NCBI GenBank assembly: GCA_027357125.1 | Contig: DAHVVW010000062.1 | Location: forward strand, 1 to 8,851 | Origin: Clostridiales bacterium | GTDB taxonomy: Bacteria; Bacillota; Desulfitobacteriia; Desulfitobacteriales; Desulfitobacteriaceae | Length of the DNA stretch: 8,851 bases | Reading direction: 5' to 3' | Part shown: piece after piece, positions 6,657 through 8,851 of the stretch | Numbering within the stretch: the stretch's first letter is position 1 | Layout: every line of letters starts with the position of its first letter | Position numbers and translations under genes: made by a program | The notes under the pieces: model-generated | Told to the model about the DNA's origin: nothing | Databases searched by the model: none | Seen by the model: only the letters and a program-made list of their open reading frames with translations

Positions 6657-6746
6657 CTGACTCCTGCTCCGTTCGGCCGGAAGAATTTCTCTTGAGTTTG
6701 GCCGAACGGCGTAAGTCTCCACCGGAGACTTACGTTCCTGACTCCT
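6657..6746. repeat. Double-hairpin element flanked by 9-bp direct repeats
   Basis: Two perfect inverted repeats abut with no spacer: CCGTTCGGCC (6669-6678) pairing with GGCCGAACGG (6700-6709) around a 21-base loop, and CGTAAGTCTCC (6710-6720) pairing with GGAGACTTACG (6724-6734) around the loop ACC. The pair is bracketed by exact direct copies of CTGACTCCT (6657-6665 and 6738-6746). It lies just past the tagO stop codon. The layout fits a small insertion with a target duplication, or a REP-like or structured RNA element. The nearest T-run on the plus strand (6754-6760) is 19 bases beyond the second stem, and the minus strand has none, so simple terminator function is doubtful. There is no ORF or transposase in it. 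Confidence 0.6.
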
Positions 6747-6759
6747 CAGTACATTTTTT

Positions 6760-7788
6760 TCATTTCCCGTGCCTACGGCTCAGGGCGGCAAACAAAGCCG
6801 TGCGCCGCAGAAGGATGCGTATCAGCAAAATAAAGTTCGCCATTAGTAAAGCGATAGCCCATATCCAGGACCCTATGGCCCCCAGCACCGCAACCAAACC
6901 AAAGGAGGCACTCATTGCATAGAGCAGGAGCACAGCCTGCCGCTGGGACAAACCGGCATCCAAGAGCCGGTGGTGCAAATGCCCGCGGTCAGCAACGGCA
7001 ATCGAACGACCGTTTAATTTCCGCCTAATAATCGCAAAAGCCATATCCGTAAGCGGCATGCCCAGCACTAATAGCGGAAATACCAACCCAAGAATCGTGG
7101 CTGTCTTTAACAAGCCCATAATCGAAATGCCGCCGATGACATATCCCAGAAACATGCTCCCGGAATCCCCCATGAAAACCCGCGCCGGGTGGAAATTATA
7201 AAACAGGAAGCCGAGGGTTGCTCCGGCTAAAGCCAAAGTCAAATTTCCGGCCCCCCCCATTCCAATGCGGTTGGCAGACCAAAAAAGAAGCAAGGCCGCC
7301 CCGAAACAAATCCCAGCAGCTAAACCATCGAGACCATCAGAAATATTTACGGTATTAACCAGGCCCACAATCCAAAAAACTGTGAGTAACAGCCCGAGCC
7401 CCCCAAAACTGATATTCCCAAGCACCGGCAGGGAGACCTGATCCATGTTAAATCCATAGAAAATAAGAATTGAGGCGGCCGCGATCTGCCATAAAAGTTT
7501 GGTCCACGGCCTAATTCCCCGGATATCATCCCATACTCCCACGATTAGAATAACCGTACTTCCGTAGAACAAGCCTTGGACAGACTGATCCCATCTCTGC
7601 GTAAGCAGTGCAGCCAGCCAAAAAGCGGAGTAAATAGCCAGCCCCCCCAAACGTGGAATCGGCCTTTTATGCACTCTTCTACCACCCGGGTAGTCAATGG
7701 CTTTCCAGCGTTTGGCCAGGATCATGGAAATAGGAGTAGCTGACGTTGCAATGACCAATGCAATAATAAAAGTTAAGACATACTTCAT
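6760..7788 (-). CDS. tagO: Undecaprenyl-phosphate N-acetylglucosaminyl-1-phosphate transferase (TagO/WecA family)
   Basis: Polytopic membrane enzyme that would transfer GlcNAc-1-phosphate from UDP-GlcNAc to undecaprenyl phosphate, the first step of wall teichoic acid or another secondary polymer. With the ATG start it has 342 residues, about ten hydrophobic segments, and family motifs: DYPGGRRVHKRPIPRLGG (32-49), VWDDIRG (85-91), NISDGLDGLAAG (148-159, Mg-binding Asps 151 and 154), VFMGDSGS (204-211), and the cytoplasmic-loop RGHLHHRL (268-275), which marks the GlcNAc group rather than MraY. I start at ATG 7788 (MKYVLTF): GGAGG at 7801-7805 lies 12 bases upstream. The frame stays open to a GTG at 7815 (9 more residues, basic) that overlaps the previous gene and lacks its own good site. 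It follows the MTAP-like gene by 7 bases, so co-transcription is likely. Which polymer it serves cannot be told here. Confidence 0.9.
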   Translation of the reverse strand: MKYVLTFIIALVIATSATPISMILAKRWKAIDYPGGRRVHKRPIPRLGGLAIYSAFWLAALLTQRWDQSVQGLFYGSTVILIVGVWDDIRGIRPWTKLLWQIAAASILIFYGFNMDQVSLPVLGNISFGGLGLLLTVFWIVGLVNTVNISDGLDGLAAGICFGAALLLFWSANRIGMGGAGNLTLALAGATLGFLFYNFHPARVFMGDSGSMFLGYVIGGISIMGLLKTATILGLVFPLLVLGMPLTDMAFAIIRRKLNGRSIAVADRGHLHHRLLDAGLSQRQAVLLLYAMSASFGLVAVLGAIGSWIWAIALLMANFILLIRILLRRTALFAALSRRHGK

Positions 7789-7795
7789 GGCAAAT

Positions 7796-8635
7796 TTAAG
7801 CCTCCGTCTGCTCACTCAGCCGGTCGCGCAGCATGGTAGGCTTGCGCAGATCGCGGCAGGAGCAGGAAAAATCATCCGGAACTTTGGCTAGAGCACTAAT
7901 TAGAATCTTGCCGGCCATCTCAGCCTGGTTATAGAAAATATCTGCTAATTCTGTATGTTCCCAGTCCTTAATTATACCTTCCGCATAATTCACCACCAAC
8001 TGAACACTTGCATAGTGGGCACCGATTTCCCGGGCCAGGTAGACTTCCGGGCACAGGGACTGCCCGATCACGTCCCCGCCCAGCTGTTTGAACATCTGAA
8101 CTTCTGCCGGACTTTCAAAATGCCGCCCGTCCGTGCACACATACACGCCGCGGGTAAAAAGATAGCGCGGCGGCTTGTTTTCCAATACACTTTCAGCCAA
8201 AACCCGCCTTAAATCCGGACACACCGGCTGTCTCATCGTCAGCAAGTACGGAAGGTCCAGGGAAACACCTTTGCGCAAGGAAAAATCGAGATAATCGTGA
8301 GGAATAACGATATCACGCGGTTCAAGCAAATGGTTGACAGAGCCGACGCCCCCCTCGGCGAGAACCGTCTTCACCCCGGCCTCGTGAAACACCCAAAAAA
8401 CCTGTTGCGAAGCTTGGGCGCGTGGCACGCCCTGCCGCCAGCCGTGCATGCGGCAAGTGAGTACTTCTTTACCGGCATAAGTGAAATGCACGAACTCCGG
8501 CGACGGCCCAAAAGGGGTTTCAAAGCTGAGACCCTCCCCGAGAATTTCCACTCCCTGCACCTGAAGGTCACGCGGAAAAGACAATGCATTCGTGCTCGAC
8601 CCGGCAACCATTCCTACATCAACTTGTGGAATCAA
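7796..8635 (-). CDS. Divergent MTAP-family nucleoside phosphorylase (S-methyl-5'-thioadenosine phosphorylase-like)
   Basis: Cytoplasmic purine nucleoside phosphorylase of the MTAP/PNP-II family, 279 residues. It shows an N-terminal MVAGSS (9-14) in the phosphate-loop position, AEGGVGSVN (93-101) where MTAP has its purine-site strand, CTDGRHFESPAEVQMFKQLGGDVIG (167-191), and PEVYLAREIGAHYASVQLVVNYAEG (196-220). Several diagnostic residues differ: the usual ARHGR-x-H reads RMHGWRQ (62-68), and the TDYD that recognises adenine reads VNYA (215-218). Thus methylthioadenosine may not be the substrate; a 6-oxopurine nucleoside such as methylthioinosine is an alternative. A short C-terminal tail carries CSC (258-260). 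The start is TTG, with GGGAGG (8643-8648) 7 bases upstream; the next ATG (residue 9) would lose the first strand. If a classic MTAP, the symbol would be mtnP; I withhold it. Confidence 0.8.
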   Translation of the reverse strand: MIPQVDVGMVAGSSTNALSFPRDLQVQGVEILGEGLSFETPFGPSPEFVHFTYAGKEVLTCRMHGWRQGVPRAQASQQVFWVFHEAGVKTVLAEGGVGSVNHLLEPRDIVIPHDYLDFSLRKGVSLDLPYLLTMRQPVCPDLRRVLAESVLENKPPRYLFTRGVYVCTDGRHFESPAEVQMFKQLGGDVIGQSLCPEVYLAREIGAHYASVQLVVNYAEGIIKDWEHTELADIFYNQAEMAGKILISALAKVPDDFSCSCRDLRKPTMLRDRLSEQTEA

Positions 8636-8702
8636 GAAAGTACCTCCCTTTGCAACATGTTCATTGATGCGTATAACTAACTAGAAAACTCAGACGTAGC
8701 TC

Positions 8703-8851
8703 TTAGACCAACCCGGGATAGTTCCACTGGCGCAAGGCCTCATACACTACCACCGCCACAGCGTTGGACAAGTTTAAGGATCTGGCTTCAGCACGCATCG
8801 GTAGGCGGATCATTGTTTCCGAGTACTTCGCTAAAATTTCCGGAGCCAGTC
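8703..8851 (-). CDS. trmL: tRNA (cytidine(34)-2'-O)-methyltransferase TrmL, C-terminal fragment
   Basis: Only the last 48 residues and the TAA stop (8703-8705) are in the window; the start is beyond the right edge. The fragment holds [23 protein letters not shown] followed by a short tail ending in WNYPGLV. This is motif 3 of the SpoU (SPOUT) methyltransferases, with its S-x-N-L-S-N-A-V SAM-binding knot loop. The closely matching C-terminus of E. coli TrmL/YibK (SMNLSNAV-x-VVVYEA, then YPG) supports TrmL rather than a larger rRNA-specific SpoU enzyme. TrmL 2'-O-methylates the wobble nucleotide of certain tRNA-Leu. The gap to the MTAP-like gene is 67 bases with no clear terminator. Confidence 0.9.
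   Translation of the reverse strand, partial: LAPEILAKYSETMIRLPMRAEARSLNLSNAVAVVVYEALRQWNYPGLV

Noticed and set aside
6735..6760. T7 run (6754-6760) with the second hairpin as a plus-strand terminator
   Set aside because: The run lies 19 bases after the stem, too far for an intrinsic terminator, and no plus-strand gene precedes it.
7789..7815. GTG 7815 as the start of the TagO/WecA-family gene
   Set aside because: It overlaps the preceding gene and adds nine residues not typical of the family; ATG 7788 gives the usual N-terminus and has GGAGG upstream.
8297..8680. 127-residue plus-strand open frame opposite the MTAP-like gene
   Set aside because: Antisense to a family-matching gene; no independent motif or start site support.
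8636..8702. Promoter for the MTAP-like gene in the 67-base gap
   Set aside because: TTATAC-like and TAGTTA-like -10 candidates exist, but none has a matching -35 at the right spacing.

Overview
The window looks like chromosome from a spore-forming Clostridia-type Firmicute, perhaps a Peptococcaceae or Desulfitobacteriales relative (inferred, not tested). Supporting signs are an alpha/beta-type small acid-soluble spore protein, a SleL/YaaH-like family 18 glycoside hydrolase, strong AGGAGG ribosome binding sites, two well-supported TTG starts, and a DnaE1-type replicative polymerase. All genes I can support lie on the minus strand, so the window reads as co-oriented operons running from high to low coordinates.

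In transcription order: the 3' end of trmL (tRNA wobble 2'-O-methyltransferase) at the right edge; a divergent MTAP-family nucleoside phosphorylase; seven bases on, a TagO/WecA-type polyprenyl-phosphate GlcNAc-1-phosphate transferase; a 243-base gap (6517-6759) full of short repeats and hairpins; a GH18 hydrolase with no signal peptide or LysM; ytkL (UPF0173 metal-dependent hydrolase) ending in a clear intrinsic terminator; an overlapping pair encoding a 48-residue Cys/His-rich protein and the spore protein; ytoI (HTH-DRTGG-CBS-CBS-hotdog regulator); and dnaE, which leaves the window after 947 codons.

The order ytkL - (spore protein pair) - ytoI - dnaE recalls the Bacillus subtilis ytkL-ytoI-dnaE neighbourhood from memory, with the usual intervening genes (ytpI, nrnA, ytrH, ytrI) absent here. 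The window mixes replication (dnaE), tRNA modification (trmL), nucleoside salvage (MTAP-like), envelope glycopolymer initiation (tagO) and sporulation (the spore protein, GH18).

I see no defence system, CRISPR array, transposase, rRNA or tRNA gene. The less ordinary items are the small Cys/His-rich ORF coupled to the spore protein, altered active-site positions in the MTAP-like enzyme, an intact metal-site set in the DnaE PHP domain, a palindrome over the predicted dnaE promoter, and the composite hairpin/heptad repeat between tagO and the GH18 gene. No stretch over 300 bases lacks a gene.
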